Origin: Eutreptiella sp. 'Long Island Sound 2002'
Taxonomy: Eukaryota; Euglenozoa; Euglenophyceae; Eutreptiales; Eutreptiaceae
DNA length: 64,000 nt
NCBI GenBank assembly: GCA_964036045.1
Contig: OZ038384.1
Coordinates: forward strand, 48,165,843 to 48,229,842
Reading direction: 5' to 3'
Of this stretch, positions 1 through 10,792 are shown in pieces. The notes below the pieces were generated by a model. That model made no database searches and was not told the origin of the DNA. It saw only the letters and a program-made list of their open reading frames with translations. Made by a program: the position numbers and the translations under genes. Each line of letters opens with the position of its first letter. The first letter of the stretch is position 1.

Positions 1-1
1 A

Positions 2-3000
2 CTGTATGACAAACGCCCGGTGGACCTCCCGGGCTTCCAGGCAGTCCTCGGCCGCCACGTCCCCCGGGTCCCTGAGGGGGCCTGGACACAGGTCCAGCAG
101 TACTCCATGCAGGACCTGAAGTCCGCCCTGGACAAGGCCGATGGCAAGGCCCCAGGTTCCAACCACGTGGAGGCCCGTTTCATCAAGGCCCTCCCAGCAC
201 CCGTACAGTGGCTCCTGGTCCATTCCTACCGGGCCATCCTCCGCGGCGCCCCGCCGCCGATGCACTGGAGGGACGCGCACATCTGGCTCAGCCCCAAGGT
301 ACCAGGCTCTGCCAGACTGGACGACTACAGGCCCATAACCCTGGGCAAGCTGGACATGAAGCTGCTCACGGGCCCCCTCACCCAGCGCATCACGGAAGTG
401 CTCACACGGCACGGAGTGGTCAGCGACTGGCAGCAGGGGTCCCTCCCTGGCTCCAACACAGGCCCCCCGCTGTTCATGGCGCAGCGGCAGCTCCAGCGGG
501 GAAGGCCCAACTACGTCTTCTCCTTTGACGCCCGCAAGGCCTTCGACACCACCCCACACGGCGCCCTCCACCTCATCCTGCGCCACCTCTCCGTGCCACC
601 AGACGTCATCGACCTCCTGCTCTTCCTCCACACGTGCGCCAGGCTGCGCATCGTCACAGCACACGGGCTAACGCAGCCCGTCTACATGCTACGCGGCGTC
701 CGGCAGGGCAACCCTGAGAGCCCCCTGCTGTACGCGCTCCTCCTGGACCCCCTGCTCAGGGCACAGGGGCACCGCCTGCGCCCGCCGGGAGGGGCCGAGC
801 ACAGCCTCATCCAGGCCTATATCGACGACCTGCTGGTGGTGGCCCACACGCTGCAGCACTTCGTCGAGGGCGTGGGGGCGGTGGCCGCGTACCTGGGGAT
901 GATGGGCATGGGGCTCAACCCCCGCAAGTGCGCCATGGCCACCACGGAGGGGGTCCCGGGCCTGCAGCTGCGCCTCTGACCCCATCTGGAAAACCCGTGG
1001 TAATGGGTACCAGCGGCGGACTCCGTCCCCTACCTGGGACTCCAGCTGCAGCCGGACAGGGAGTTCTCCCTGCAGCGCAAGCACCGGCTACGCCTGGCGG
1101 CGGTGCACCACTGGTGCCTTAACACCCTCGCGCCACCGAAAGTGGTGCAGGACGTCATCCTGGCGATCTTCGGGGGGATGACGCAGTACGTTGCCCTTTC
1201 ATCGCCGACGACTCCGACACTGCACGCCACCTGGACCACATCACGGTCCAGGTCGCGAAGGACAGGGCGCGGTACGCCTTCGACGCCTCGCGGGACAGCC
1301 TGCAGGATGACCGGACCCTGGGGCTGACACGGGTGCCCACGCGGTGCCAGCAGGCAGCGGTGGCCCTCGTGGGTACACTCGTCCACCACCGCGCAACCTC
1401 CGTGCGCGCCGAGGTCACCAAGATGTTCTGGGAGATAGCCGGCGCGCACGGAATATGTCCCGAGGTGCACTACCCCGTCCCGGAGTTCGCAACTCTGGCG
1501 GGAGGCGACTGGGTCCACCGCATACCCCGGGCCGTGGCCGCCCTGGGAGTGGGGGTGTACAACCCCATCGCGTGCCCCAGGGCGGCCCATGTCCAACTAC
1601 AGTCCCCGCCGGGCAACATCGTCACGCTGCGCACCGCCAAGCTGCGACACCGCGACACGTGCCGCCTGACAGTGCCGCACACATCGCCGTGGCATGGGCA
1701 CCGCGGGCCACACCACCCCTTCCCCGACAACGACGATCCGTGGCCGACGGCGCTCCAGGAGTGCCTCAACCAATGCGCCGATGAACACCTCCACTATTGC
1801 CGCCGTGAGCAGGAGCCCACCAACCACCCTGGGTGGCGCGACGCCCTGGCCCACCTCTTCCACACCACCGGCACACGGGACCCCCGCCTGAGACTCGTCC
1901 ACCCCACGAGGACTAAGCAGGACGCCCACACCGGCCCACGGGTGACCCCAGACGGCCTGCACCTCCACGTCAGGGGCTACCGCCGCCGGGACGGCCTATC
2001 CCCCCCCACAAGGGGGGCGGCGTACCACCCGCCAGCAGCCCTCATGTACATCCTCCGCGACGTACTCGCAGAAAGCGAGCACCAAGAGCCTAACGCGGAC
2101 GTGGCGTGGCCAGGACCCTTGCGCCCCCGGCCCCACGAGCCGACGCCGTTGTGGTTGGTGACCACGGATGACCAATGCACCCAAGCGACGGGGCAAGCGC
2201 AGCTCCGGGCCGAGTGGGTAATAGTGCAAGTGGAGGCAGGCCAGCCCGAACCCCGTGGGCTCCCCCGTGGCACCGCCCTACTGGTGGCTACGGGGGTGCC
2301 GCACGACCCACACATGGCGGTACACGCGCTGGAGGACCAGCCGGAGGACACGGGACACCTGGTGGTGCACCAGCGTGGGGGCCCGGCGTGGCTCAAGGAA
2401 CATGTGACGGGCTACGGTCCTGGGCAAGCACGGTCGCCGGAGCGGAGATCCGGCTGCACGACCACCCGGCGATCAGCCCAGGCAACACCAGGGCGCTGAG
2501 CGTGGACCAGTCGACCCCCAGCCACCCCGACGTCCGGTGGCACTCCGCCGACCTCAACGCAGGCCGGCTCAGCCCCATCGGATATTACTGGATCCCGGAG
2601 GCCTGGTGACACACCTCCTCTGACGCGTCCGGGGGCGGACCCTGCAAACACGCCACCAGCGTCGCTCCCGCTGCCGACCTCACCCGCACGTGGGCGGTGG
2701 CCATCTCGGGCACGGTGCCCGACGGGGAGGGGGTGGCCGCCTCCCTCCCCCTACAATACGGTGCCCACAGACCATGGGTCCACACGGTGGACGCCGAAGT
2801 CATCCTCCACCTCCTGCGGCACGCAGATCGCGAACGAACCACGGGGGTCCCCGCGGGCGCAGCGGAGGTGGTCAACCAGATGCCCCTGAGGTGGCTCCGG
2901 GACAGCCTGTGCGCGCGAGGGCAACACGCCGGGCACCCGTTCGGGTACGTCCGAGCCACCTCGCACCACAGTGACGCCCTACTGCACAAGGCAGACTGGG

Positions 3001-3901
3001 CGGCGTCCCAGGACACCGTCCTGCAGAACACGCCCCCGGACCCTGGCCACGCCCAACTCATTGTCGCCGGCCGTGACGGCCATCTCGATCTACGGCCCCC
3101 CATGATGCGGGTGCTCGGCGAGGTCGCGCAACGGGCGCAGACGGACCATGCGCTGACGCACCGGGGACACACACCTTTGGGCGCGGTTCACGCCACGGCC
3201 TACGTCCACGCCCGGGACCTCACCGCGGCGGCCACCAACCGCCGGGCGCTGCGGGCCCGAGACGGCCACACGCCGGTGCAGCGCAGGCTCCGCGTCCGGA
3301 AGGAGCGGCTCTCAGGCGTCGCCATCGTCCCACAACCGTGCCCTTTCTGCGGCGGCCCGGAGGAGACTCCGCTGCACATGCACGTGGGATGCACCCACTC
3401 ACAGCTCCTCTGGCCCCAATACCGCCAGGCGGTACACGAGGCGGCCCGCCACCTCCCACCTGGGGACAAGGCCCTGTGGGTGGCCTCGTGGCGCTCCGCA
3501 GGGGCCACGTGGACGGAGGTGTTCTGCTCCGGACTGGTGCCCGAGGACGGAAGGCGCAGCTCCGCGCCATAACCCGATACGACCCGCCGGGAGGGACCTC
3601 GGTGGAAGATTTCCTCCACCACATGCTCCGGCTGGGGGACTTCGCGTGGGAGCTTCGCAACCCCCGGCTGGAGCGACTCCTCCCCGAGCTTCAGAGCGCG
3701 GCGGCCCGGGCGCAACGGTGGCTCACTGCGGCGGAGGGCGACCGCCCTCCCCCTCCCCCGCGCCCTGACAAGGACTTCGTAGCCTCCCTCCGTGTTGTGA
3801 ATGGCACTCTGGAGTGCCCGCCCAAAGAGAGCCCTCACCCGTACCAGGACCTGCCAGGGGGGTTCTCGAGGCACCTACAAGACGCCCTCTTCCCACCGTA
3901 G
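2..3901 (+). pseudogene. LINE-A ORF2: reverse transcriptase, RNase H-like domain and zinc finger, frameshifted
   Basis: This would be the replication polyprotein of a non-LTR retrotransposon, making cDNA at the target site. The palm is clear in the first frame (2-979): motif A FSFDARKAFD, motif B GVRQGNPESPLLYAL, motif C AYIDDLLV and motif D LNPRKC. The thumb (VPYLGLQL) follows after a shift near 979, and another shift near 1197 leads to the frame running to 2499. A degenerate RNase H is suggested by DASG near 2623, DAEVILHLL, and HHSDALLHKADWAA near 2965. A zinc motif CPFCGG...H...C lies at about 3340-3395. Further shifts fall near 2430-2620 and 3560. The endonuclease expected upstream is outside the window. 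It is 5'-truncated by the edge and inactive. Confidence 0.85.
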
Positions 3902-5266
3902 ATCATCGGGCGCGGCTCCATGACCGCATGGGAGGCGCGCATCGTGGGGGAGGAGTGGGCGCGGGAGTGGAGCCGGTGGTGCGCCGCCACGCGTGCCCCG
4001 GAGACCCCTGCGCAACGATACGCCGCCATCCTGCTCCGGTGGTGGGGGCCGGACACCCGGCCGAGACCCACCATGATCCGCGGGGCGGGGCCTGACCACC
4101 CGTGGGACGCGGCGACGGGGGCATGGCTGCAGGCGGCCCCGGGGCCGCAAACTGGATGGACTGGGGATGTGTTCTCACTCGTCAGGACACCCGTCCCGCC
4201 CCGCATCGTCCTTCACGCCGCCAACGTGCTCCGGGCTACGGACTTACGCATGTGGGGACACGCTGCGGCCACCGTCCGGTGGCACCCCCCGGAGGACGGG
4301 GCCACCCAACTCACCGTGGCGCACTTCAAAGCACGGGGGCCGGTATACGACGACGCCCTGTCCTGGCTGGGCGACACCCAGGGGTTGCTCCTCGTGCTCC
4401 CCACCGGCATTGCAGCCGCGCTGCGCCAGGAGCTAGACGGCTGCAAAGGGCTGCGAGTGGGGTGGGAAGCAGTCGCGGACGGCACCCTGCTGGCCCTCCT
4501 CCACAGAGACACCGCGAACGGGTTCCAATGGGATGCGCTGACGCCCCACCTCACCGGGCGCCACGTGTACATGGCGAGCCCCCCCCAGGGGCACCCCCGC
4601 CCGGCGTGGGACGGCCTCATCACCGCCTTCCACGACCACAGAATCCTCCCCGACGACACGTGGCAGGAGGTCCAGCGGAAGACGCTTGGCGAGGACTACC
4701 GGCGCCGGGTCCGCGCCCGCCTGCTGGAGATCCAGGACCCCCTCCGACAGAGGTCGGACAACCTCTGGCTCCGCCATCTCGACCCTTGGTCGCCGCCCTC
4801 CCACCTCCGGCACACCTGCCGACTCTGCGGAGAATGTGACACGGTGTCCTCCGCAGCGTCGACAGGCGCCCACAGGTGCGCGCGGTGCGCCCAGGTAGCC
4901 GCGTGCCCCTGGCCCGAACCTCCCGCAGGCCCGCGCAGGCGCACAGAGGAGGAGGCCTTGCGCGGGCGCATCGAGGGGGCACACAAACTCCTCGCACGAA
5001 CAAGCGGGCGCCGCGGGCGCTGCCCTTCTGTGGATCCACGTGCACCTGCGGGACCCCACATCCGTTGCGCACCTGTCGCACGTGTTCGCCCCCTAACCCC
5101 CACCCGCCGCCGCCCTTTGCAGAGCCCGCAGCACCATGCCACGCCGACGGGGGGATGGGCCAGGGCACACCAGGGCCCGCCGCAGAGCGCAGGAGGCGGC
5201 CGTCCGGGGCCTGGTGGCGGACGCGGTGGCGGAGGCACACGAAGCGCACGCTGCCGCACGGTGTGA
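3902..5266 (+). CDS. LINE-A ORF3, unrecognised protein with C-terminal Cys clusters
   Basis: I do not recognise this protein. It lies in the same frame as the end of the RT ORF, separated by one TAG at 3899-3901; the first ATG is at 3920. It is Trp- and Arg-rich. After about residue 300 it carries a Cys cluster (CRLCGEC then HRCARC, about 4821-4900). A second cluster (FCGSTCTC, then RTCRTC) is seen near 5025-5090 in the neighbouring frame, so the real C-terminus probably involves a frameshift before the overlapping next ORF at 5136. The paired-Cys pattern suggests zinc binding. It could be an accessory protein of the element, a C-terminal extension of the RT polyprotein, or an unrelated captured gene. 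Confidence 0.45.
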   Translation: MIGRGSMTAWEARIVGEEWAREWSRWCAATRAPETPAQRYAAILLRWWGPDTRPRPTMIRGAGPDHPWDAATGAWLQAAPGPQTGWTGDVFSLVRTPVPPRIVLHAANVLRATDLRMWGHAAATVRWHPPEDGATQLTVAHFKARGPVYDDALSWLGDTQGLLLVLPTGIAAALRQELDGCKGLRVGWEAVADGTLLALLHRDTANGFQWDALTPHLTGRHVYMASPPQGHPRPAWDGLITAFHDHRILPDDTWQEVQRKTLGEDYRRRVRARLLEIQDPLRQRSDNLWLRHLDPWSPPSHLRHTCRLCGECDTVSSAASTGAHRCARCAQVAACPWPEPPAGPRRRTEEEALRGRIEGAHKLLARTSGRRGRCPSVDPRAPAGPHIRCAPVARVRPLTPTRRRPLQSPQHHATPTGGWARAHQGPPQSAGGGRPGPGGGRGGGGTRSARCRTV

Positions 5267-6300
5267 TTTGGAGGGCAGTGCGAGGGCTTTCCTCAACGAG
5301 ACCGCCCTCCCGGCCGTCCGCGCCCTGAACGGAGCGGGGGCCCCTACGCTACTCCCGGCAATGCACCGGATCGTGAACGCCTTCCGGCCGGGGCTCATCA
5401 GCCCAGAGGCGGCCCTCTACGGGCACTGGATCGAGTGGCGCGAGTCCAATCAGTCGGGCCGGCCCCTGTCCATGGGGGACACCCTGCGGCTGACGGTAGC
5501 AGGGTCTGCCATGTCCCTCCGCAGTAGCGCCCCAGCCCTGCTGCACGCCCTCAGGACGCGCTACCCCGGGGACGCGGCCCCGTACCTGAACCAGGCGCGG
5601 GCCACGTACCCGGGAGGAGTGTCCGAGCTGGATGCGGCGCTCCACCTTCTACACCCGCCGGACGAGGACCTGGAGGTGGGCGAGGTCACGGTGTTCGTGG
5701 AAGGCGCGGACGAGGCGTCCGCCCGCCCCCGGCCGACCAACCCGATGTACGACGGCACCAGGCCTACCCCCCCGTACGCCGTCGTCTACGAGGCGTTCCC
5801 CAGGGAGCCCACTTGGTGCCCCGCCCTCCCGCCGGCGACGCAGACTCCCCGCGGCTGGGCTAACCCAGACCTGTCCCCCCCCCTCTCCAGGACCAGGGGT
5901 GCCCACCACAGGGCGCAGGTCCTCTGACAGGAGTGCCCTGGCACCCCCCTGCTCCTCCTTGTCGTCGCGACCCGCGGGGACCCAGGGCGGATCGTGGGGA
6001 TCACCCCCACCCACCTCTATGGGGCAACACCCGTACCCCGCCCCCCCCTCCCCGCGCCCGCAGCGCGGGGCGGAGTACACACCTTCCTGCGAACACAGGA
6101 GGTCACCGCCGTTACGGGGGTCCACCTGGTGCGGCTGCCCCCGACACCGCTCGACGACCCCCGGGGGCCCAGGGCCCTGGGCCCCGCCCCAGACTGGGAG
6201 CTGTGGTGCGACGCGTGGGCCGCGTGGCTCCCCCGCCTCCCCTCCCAATGCCGGTGGATGGCCGCAGGCCCCCGGCCGTGCGGGGCTGACGCCACAGCCG
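5136..6300 (+). pseudogene. LINE-A ORF4, unrecognised protein interrupted by TGA
   Basis: An ATG at 5136 in good context (caccATGc) opens a frame to a TGA at 5925-5927. The same frame stays open to about 6300 with protein-like content (a GDPGRIVGITPTHLYG stretch and a WELWCDAWAAWLPRLP stretch), so the TGA looks like a nonsense mutation or a leaky stop. The N-terminus is basic (RRR clusters), the middle Ala/Leu-rich and possibly helical, the end Pro-rich. No catalytic motif or membrane segment is visible. It overlaps the 3' end of ORF3. Function unknown; being real is supported only by length, strand and amino-acid balance in a GC-rich region where chance ORFs are common. Confidence 0.35.
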
Positions 6301-6789
6301 GCCCCCCACCCCCTCCCCCCCTCCCCCCCGCAGAGCACCACACGGCACTGCCCACGACACGGCACTGATGCACCAGGAGGTAGTGGGAAGGGCGCGCCTG
6401 CCACCACGCATGCCTACCAGGGTAACAGTGATGGCAGACTCCCACGGGTCCCCCCAGCAGGACGACCGCCACCACCGCCGGTCCCGCTCCCGCTCCCCCG
6501 TCTCCTCCCCGGAGTGGACGGGGGAGATCCTCGCGGAGCGCGACGAGCGGAGGCTGGCGGAGGCGGCGGTGCTGGTCGGGCCGCCGCCGCCGGCCCGGGA
6601 GCCTGGGCCAGCCGGGACGGCCACCCCCGCCGCCCAAGCAGCCAGCCCCGCCGCCCCGCCCCGCCCTGACGCGCAGGAAGCGGAGACCGCGGCGAGCCAC
6701 GCCGCGGCCCCGATTGCGGCCCCCGGCACGCCGCCGACACAGGGGGCAGCCCCGGCGCAGGAACCGAGCGCATCGCCGAGGCCTGCCGC

Positions 6790-7200
6790 AGCCGCAGAGG
6801 AGAGCAAGAAGGGCGCGCGAGGGCGCCTCGTCGGCGGCCGCCGCAGCAGCGAAGAAGATCGGGGAGGGCGCTAGGGGCTGCGGCCGCGACCTCCAGCACG
6901 CCGCGAACGCGGGGGACGGACCCCGCACGGGCCGCGGGCGCCCCGCCGGCGGCCGCCGCGGCAGCAGAGGAGAACGAGGAGGGCGTGCGAGGGGTTGCGA
7001 CCGCGGCCACGGGCGCCTCGTCGGCGGCCGCTACGGCAGCGAAGGAGAGCGAGGAGGGCGCGCGAGGGGCTGCGGCCGCGACCCCGGCGGGCCGCGACAC
7101 CGCCTCGGCCGGCCACGCCGCGGCCCCCAGCACACCGCGCAAGCGGGGGAAGAACCCCGCACGGGCCGTGGACGCCTCGCCGGCGGCCGCCGCGGCAGCA
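6790..7200. repeat. Degenerate GC-rich minisatellite encoding Ala/Glu/Arg repeats
   Basis: Related units built from GCGGCCGC-type words and GAGGAGAGCGAGGAGGGCG-type words recur at least four times with indels. In one frame they encode Ala-rich repeats with EESKKGARG-like linkers. The indels explain why the ORF5 reading frame changes across this stretch. Confidence 0.6.
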
Positions 7201-7283
7201 GCAGTGGGCAGGGAGAGCGCGAAGTACCGCGCCCACGCCAACCCCACCCACACCCACACCAGCCCCCCCAAGCCGACCCCCCC

Positions 7284-7298
7284 CAAGCCCTTCCCCCC
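7284..7298. repeat. LINE-B target-site duplication, left copy (15 bp)
   Basis: The sequence CAAGCCCTTCCCCCC is repeated exactly at 16401-16415, directly after the LINE-B tail. Both copies encode KPFPP in the same frame of the interrupted ORF5, so this is the duplicated insertion site. Confidence 0.85.
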
Positions 7299-8770
7299 CC
7301 CGGTGCCACCCCCTTGTCGCGGCGAACAAGGGACACCCTTCCCACGGGCCGGCTCAGCCCTGTGGATGAGGCTGAACTCGGCCCCCTTTCCTGCGCAAGG
7401 TCACTGATCGCGCTGTGTCAGCGTTGCACTCAGACCAGCTACAGCCCCTCAAACATGGGCCAGGGAAGCCACACCAAAACAACAAAAGCAGCTCAGCGCG
7501 CCGACCAAAGAACAACAAGCACACAAACCCCTGAAAGTGGCTCCCCCCGGGCAAGCGGCCCCTGACCCCGCGGCCTCGGGCACCATGCATACATGGTGGG
7601 TAACTAGCGCCGTAACCAGAGGCTGGACGTGCAGCGCTGAGCAACCCATCCCGCGGAAAGGGGGACGTCCCCCGAGCGCGGCCCGCCACACAACGACCAC
7701 CGACAACCAGGGCCGGCGCCGTGCAATGGTACACCCCAACACAGGCAGCACAAACAGACCAAGAACAGAGCGCCGTCGGAGCGACCGCGAGAGGCGCGGC
7801 AGTGCGCGCGTACACAGCCCCACACACTCGCCGCAACAGCCACCACCCTCCCAGGGCCGCTCTCGGCCCACCCCTCGCCTCGCAGGCCCCACTACCAGCA
7901 GCTACGACTTTACCGCTGACGTGCAGACCGCCACCAACTGCCTCGGATGAGCACAAGGCCGACCCAGTGATCACAGTGAATGGAGCAGGTGTCCACCGTT
8001 GAACGACTGCTACCTCAACACGGCGGAGCTGGTCCCATCCTGAATGCGGTCGTGACGAATGGAGCTGGTATCTGGCAATGAACAACTAACTCCTCTACAC
8101 GCCGGAGCTGGTCCCATCCTGACTGCGGCCGTGACGAACGGAGCGGGTATCTAGCAAAGAACGTCTACCACCTCCACACGGCGAAGCTGGCTTCATCCCG
8201 ATTGCGGCTGCGGCGAATGGAGCGAATGTCCGACAATGAACGACTACCACCTCAACGCGGCGGAGCTGGTTCCACCCAGATTACGACCAATGGCTTGGCT
8301 GATGCACCACGGGACAGGCTTGCCACAGCCCGTGGGATCCACACCCAGATCACCCTGAACCACCCAAAACTGTCCAGACGCCGATGTACGGGTGCTGGTT
8401 ACGGGCATGACAGGAGTGCAGGCCAAGACACATGCGGTGGGAAAGTTACAGTGCTAGCGGGTACATGAAGAGGCGAGATGTGTCAACTCCTCCTCTGCTG
8501 CCCCCGTGCCCCTGGCCATACCCCGACCCCCCTTGGACACTGACCGCTAAGCCTGCTACGAGGTGACAATGAAGCAGTAGTGCAGCAAGAAAGCCACAGA
8601 CCGCTTCTGCGAGTGCCACAGAATTACCGACGCAGCAGGGTGGCACTGAGGGGCCGCAACGCCCTGGTGCCTAAACTCGATGCGGTGACGCTGCGCTCTG
8701 CGTCTGTCCCCTCCGGTGACCTGTACGTGAGCCCACCACGCCTCCCAATACCCCGTACTATGCAGGTACC
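7299..8770 (+). promoter_or_regulatory. LINE-B 5' non-coding region
   Basis: About 1.47 kb between the target-site duplication and the ORF1 start holds no convincing ORF. It carries the 79-bp tandem monomers (7978-8293). In full-length LINEs this region usually holds an internal promoter. That role is inferred from position, and no TATA or initiator was identified. Confidence 0.6.
7978..8293. repeat. Four tandem 79-bp monomers in the LINE-B 5' region
   Basis: The word GAATGGAGC or a close variant starts units at 7978, 8057, 8136 and 8215, and GGAGCTGGTCCCATCC-like words recur at 8025, 8104, 8183 and 8262. Spacing is exactly 79 bp each time, with moderate divergence between units. Confidence 0.85.
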
Positions 8771-10792
8771 ATGCCAGCTTTCACCTCCATCTCTCCGGAA
8801 CAACAACGCGAGCAACTGCGACCCGCGGAGTCCTGGCCCTTCCTGCGCATCACGTGGAGCCCCAATGACCGGCAGCTGCTCGGTGATGCTCGTCACTTCG
8901 CCACCAAGACGGATGTCAAGGCCATTCGCCTGCACGGCAACCCTCTTCTCATCGGCCCGCAGCTCTGGTGGTACGTGCTCACCGAGGGCTATGCGTCGGA
9001 CCTGGAGGTGGAGGCCCTGCGGGAGCACAGCTCTGAGCACCAATGGTTCCCCTACCGTGAGCTGATGTCACGTTTCCTACGCTGGGCAGCCTCCGCGTCT
9101 GCAGAGGAGCGCACCACCTTCCTGCACGGCTGCCGTGAGCACGCGACGGACTTTGGCGACGCGCCCATCGCTGCGCTGGATTTCAATGGCATCGTTGACG
9201 TGCTCGCTGGCATCTCCAAGGTCACGCCCAAGCTCTTGCGCGTTGTGGCGCTGCACTGGCTCGCCCAATGGCAGGCTGGGCGCGACGGGAAAACACTGGC
9301 GTATGCCAAGGCCGTCAAGTACGAGAAAGACAACGACAAGGTGGGATGGGGCTTAGGGCCAGCGCCGCTGTCCTGCAGAGAGTGGCAGACGGAGCTGCTC
9401 AAACACGAAACGTCGGGTCGCCTACTCACCCCTGACGCCAGAACCAAGCTGACAGCCCTGGCCCTCGTACCGGAAGCCAGTGCGGCCCCCAATTCAGCGA
9501 CGTCCCCGCCGTGGAAAAAGCTGCTGCGTTCTCATGCCCTGGTAGAGGACGCGGATATGATCAGGCAGCTGGAAGGCCTCCGCACTCTCCCTGATGCGTC
9601 AGCCCCGGTAATCTCTGCCGCGCTCTCCTCCCTCATCACGGATGGTGGCTTCGACCTCGGCACGCGCGTGGCGATTCAACTGTCGCAGGCAAAAACGGCG
9701 GCAGAGCTATCCCTCGCTGCCAACTCTGCCTGGACAGGCTGCACTTCGTCCCAGCGTCTCCGTTTGCGTGTGCAGCTTGCCGAGTTCCTCAAGGAAGTCA
9801 TAACGCAGTACGGCCCTGCAGTAGACTCGGCGGCGGTGAACACCACACTCGCGCGCCTGGCACCTGTCATCATGGCCGCCCAGCAGCGTGGATACTCATC
9901 GTGGTCAACGGCTGCCGCTGCAGTCAGCCGGTGTGATGCCCTGCCGCCTACTGTACTGGGACCTTTATCCACAGCCGTGGATATTGAGACCTTCCGCCTC
10001 GGCATCCGGAATACCCTCAACCACCTCGTCACTACGGTGCAGCATGATGCGCTTGTCGAGAAGGTTACGGACGTACTCTCTTCCGCGGGCCCCGCGAGCA
10101 CAGACTGGTTTGTGTCCGGAGCTTTACGACCGTCTGCCACCATGGCCGCTCGCGCACCGGGCATGGGAGCCCAGTCCTCAGTGCAGGCGAGTGCCTCACC
10201 TAACCCCTGTGCTGCACGCGCTCTCTCTCTCGCAACCCCTACGGTGGCCACAGGCTTCCAGCCACCCACCTCGATGCCGGCCACGTCATGCATCCGCGTA
10301 AGCGGCTTGGACACCTGCAGCACGGTGGAAGCCACAAGCGAGCTCAGTGTCGCCCTCGGGACGCCCATATACGTCGATCAGGAGGACATCAAGAGGGGCT
10401 ACGCATTTGCTACCATATCGCCCGAACTGTACAACAACCTCTTCTCGCTTACCTCCAAGAGGGTGTTCGCATTCCTGTCGGGTGCAAGCTGCACCATGTC
10501 CGCTCACGGGGCAAACAACGAGGCGTACATAGCGGATACTGATAAGCACCTCAACGTAGCCCCTGCCGAACGACAGGTTGAATCCGGGCGCCCGAAGCGG
10601 AAGCTGGTCACCACCCCGAAGCTCAACAAGTCCCAGCGTCGCCAACGCGAGGCGCAGGCTGCAGTGTCCAACCCCCCAGGGCCGAAGACGGCGGAATCGC
10701 AACTTCATGTCGCTCCGCCCCACGACCAGTCCACAGGGCACCAAGTACAATATGCCAGAGGACACACCTGGGACGGGTACCGTCAGAACTGA
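8771..10792 (+). CDS. LINE-B ORF1 protein (673 aa)
   Basis: An intact ORF directly upstream of the RT-bearing ORF2 in the same element. By position it should be the element's nucleic-acid-binding, RNP-forming protein. I do not recognise a named domain. The first ~200 residues are mixed and probably globular with several Trp; the middle is helical and Ala/Leu-rich. The last ~80 residues are basic (RPKRKLV, KLNKSQRRQRE), fitting RNA binding. No CCHC knuckle is visible. The start at 8771 is the first ATG of the frame in a reasonable context (gtaccATGc). It ends with TGA at 10790-10792, and the same frame reopens as ORF2 at once. Confidence 0.75.
   Translation: MPAFTSISPEQQREQLRPAESWPFLRITWSPNDRQLLGDARHFATKTDVKAIRLHGNPLLIGPQLWWYVLTEGYASDLEVEALREHSSEHQWFPYRELMSRFLRWAASASAEERTTFLHGCREHATDFGDAPIAALDFNGIVDVLAGISKVTPKLLRVVALHWLAQWQAGRDGKTLAYAKAVKYEKDNDKVGWGLGPAPLSCREWQTELLKHETSGRLLTPDARTKLTALALVPEASAAPNSATSPPWKKLLRSHALVEDADMIRQLEGLRTLPDASAPVISAALSSLITDGGFDLGTRVAIQLSQAKTAAELSLAANSAWTGCTSSQRLRLRVQLAEFLKEVITQYGPAVDSAAVNTTLARLAPVIMAAQQRGYSSWSTAAAAVSRCDALPPTVLGPLSTAVDIETFRLGIRNTLNHLVTTVQHDALVEKVTDVLSSAGPASTDWFVSGALRPSATMAARAPGMGAQSSVQASASPNPCAARALSLATPTVATGFQPPTSMPATSCIRVSGLDTCSTVEATSELSVALGTPIYVDQEDIKRGYAFATISPELYNNLFSLTSKRVFAFLSGASCTMSAHGANNEAYIADTDKHLNVAPAERQVESGRPKRKLVTTPKLNKSQRRQREAQAAVSNPPGPKTAESQLHVAPPHDQSTGHQVQYARGHTWDGYRQN

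Larger units (their letters stand above)
6368..7298 (+). pseudogene. LINE-A ORF5, N-terminal part (Arg/Ser- then Ala-rich), split by LINE-B
   Basis: The frame from 6368 encodes an Arg/Ser-rich start (RRSRSRSPVSSPEW), an acidic/basic helix (EILAERDERRLAEAAVL), then long Ala/Pro/Glu-rich sequence. Slippage-prone GC repeats at about 6790-7200 shift the frame, and the reading continues in the frame of 6985. That frame ends at a Pro/Lys-rich stretch, KPFPP, exactly where LINE-B is inserted. The same KPFPP reappears in the same frame after LINE-B at 16402. Low complexity and basic ends fit a nucleic-acid-binding, ORF1/Gag-like role, which is inference only. Confidence 0.45.
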
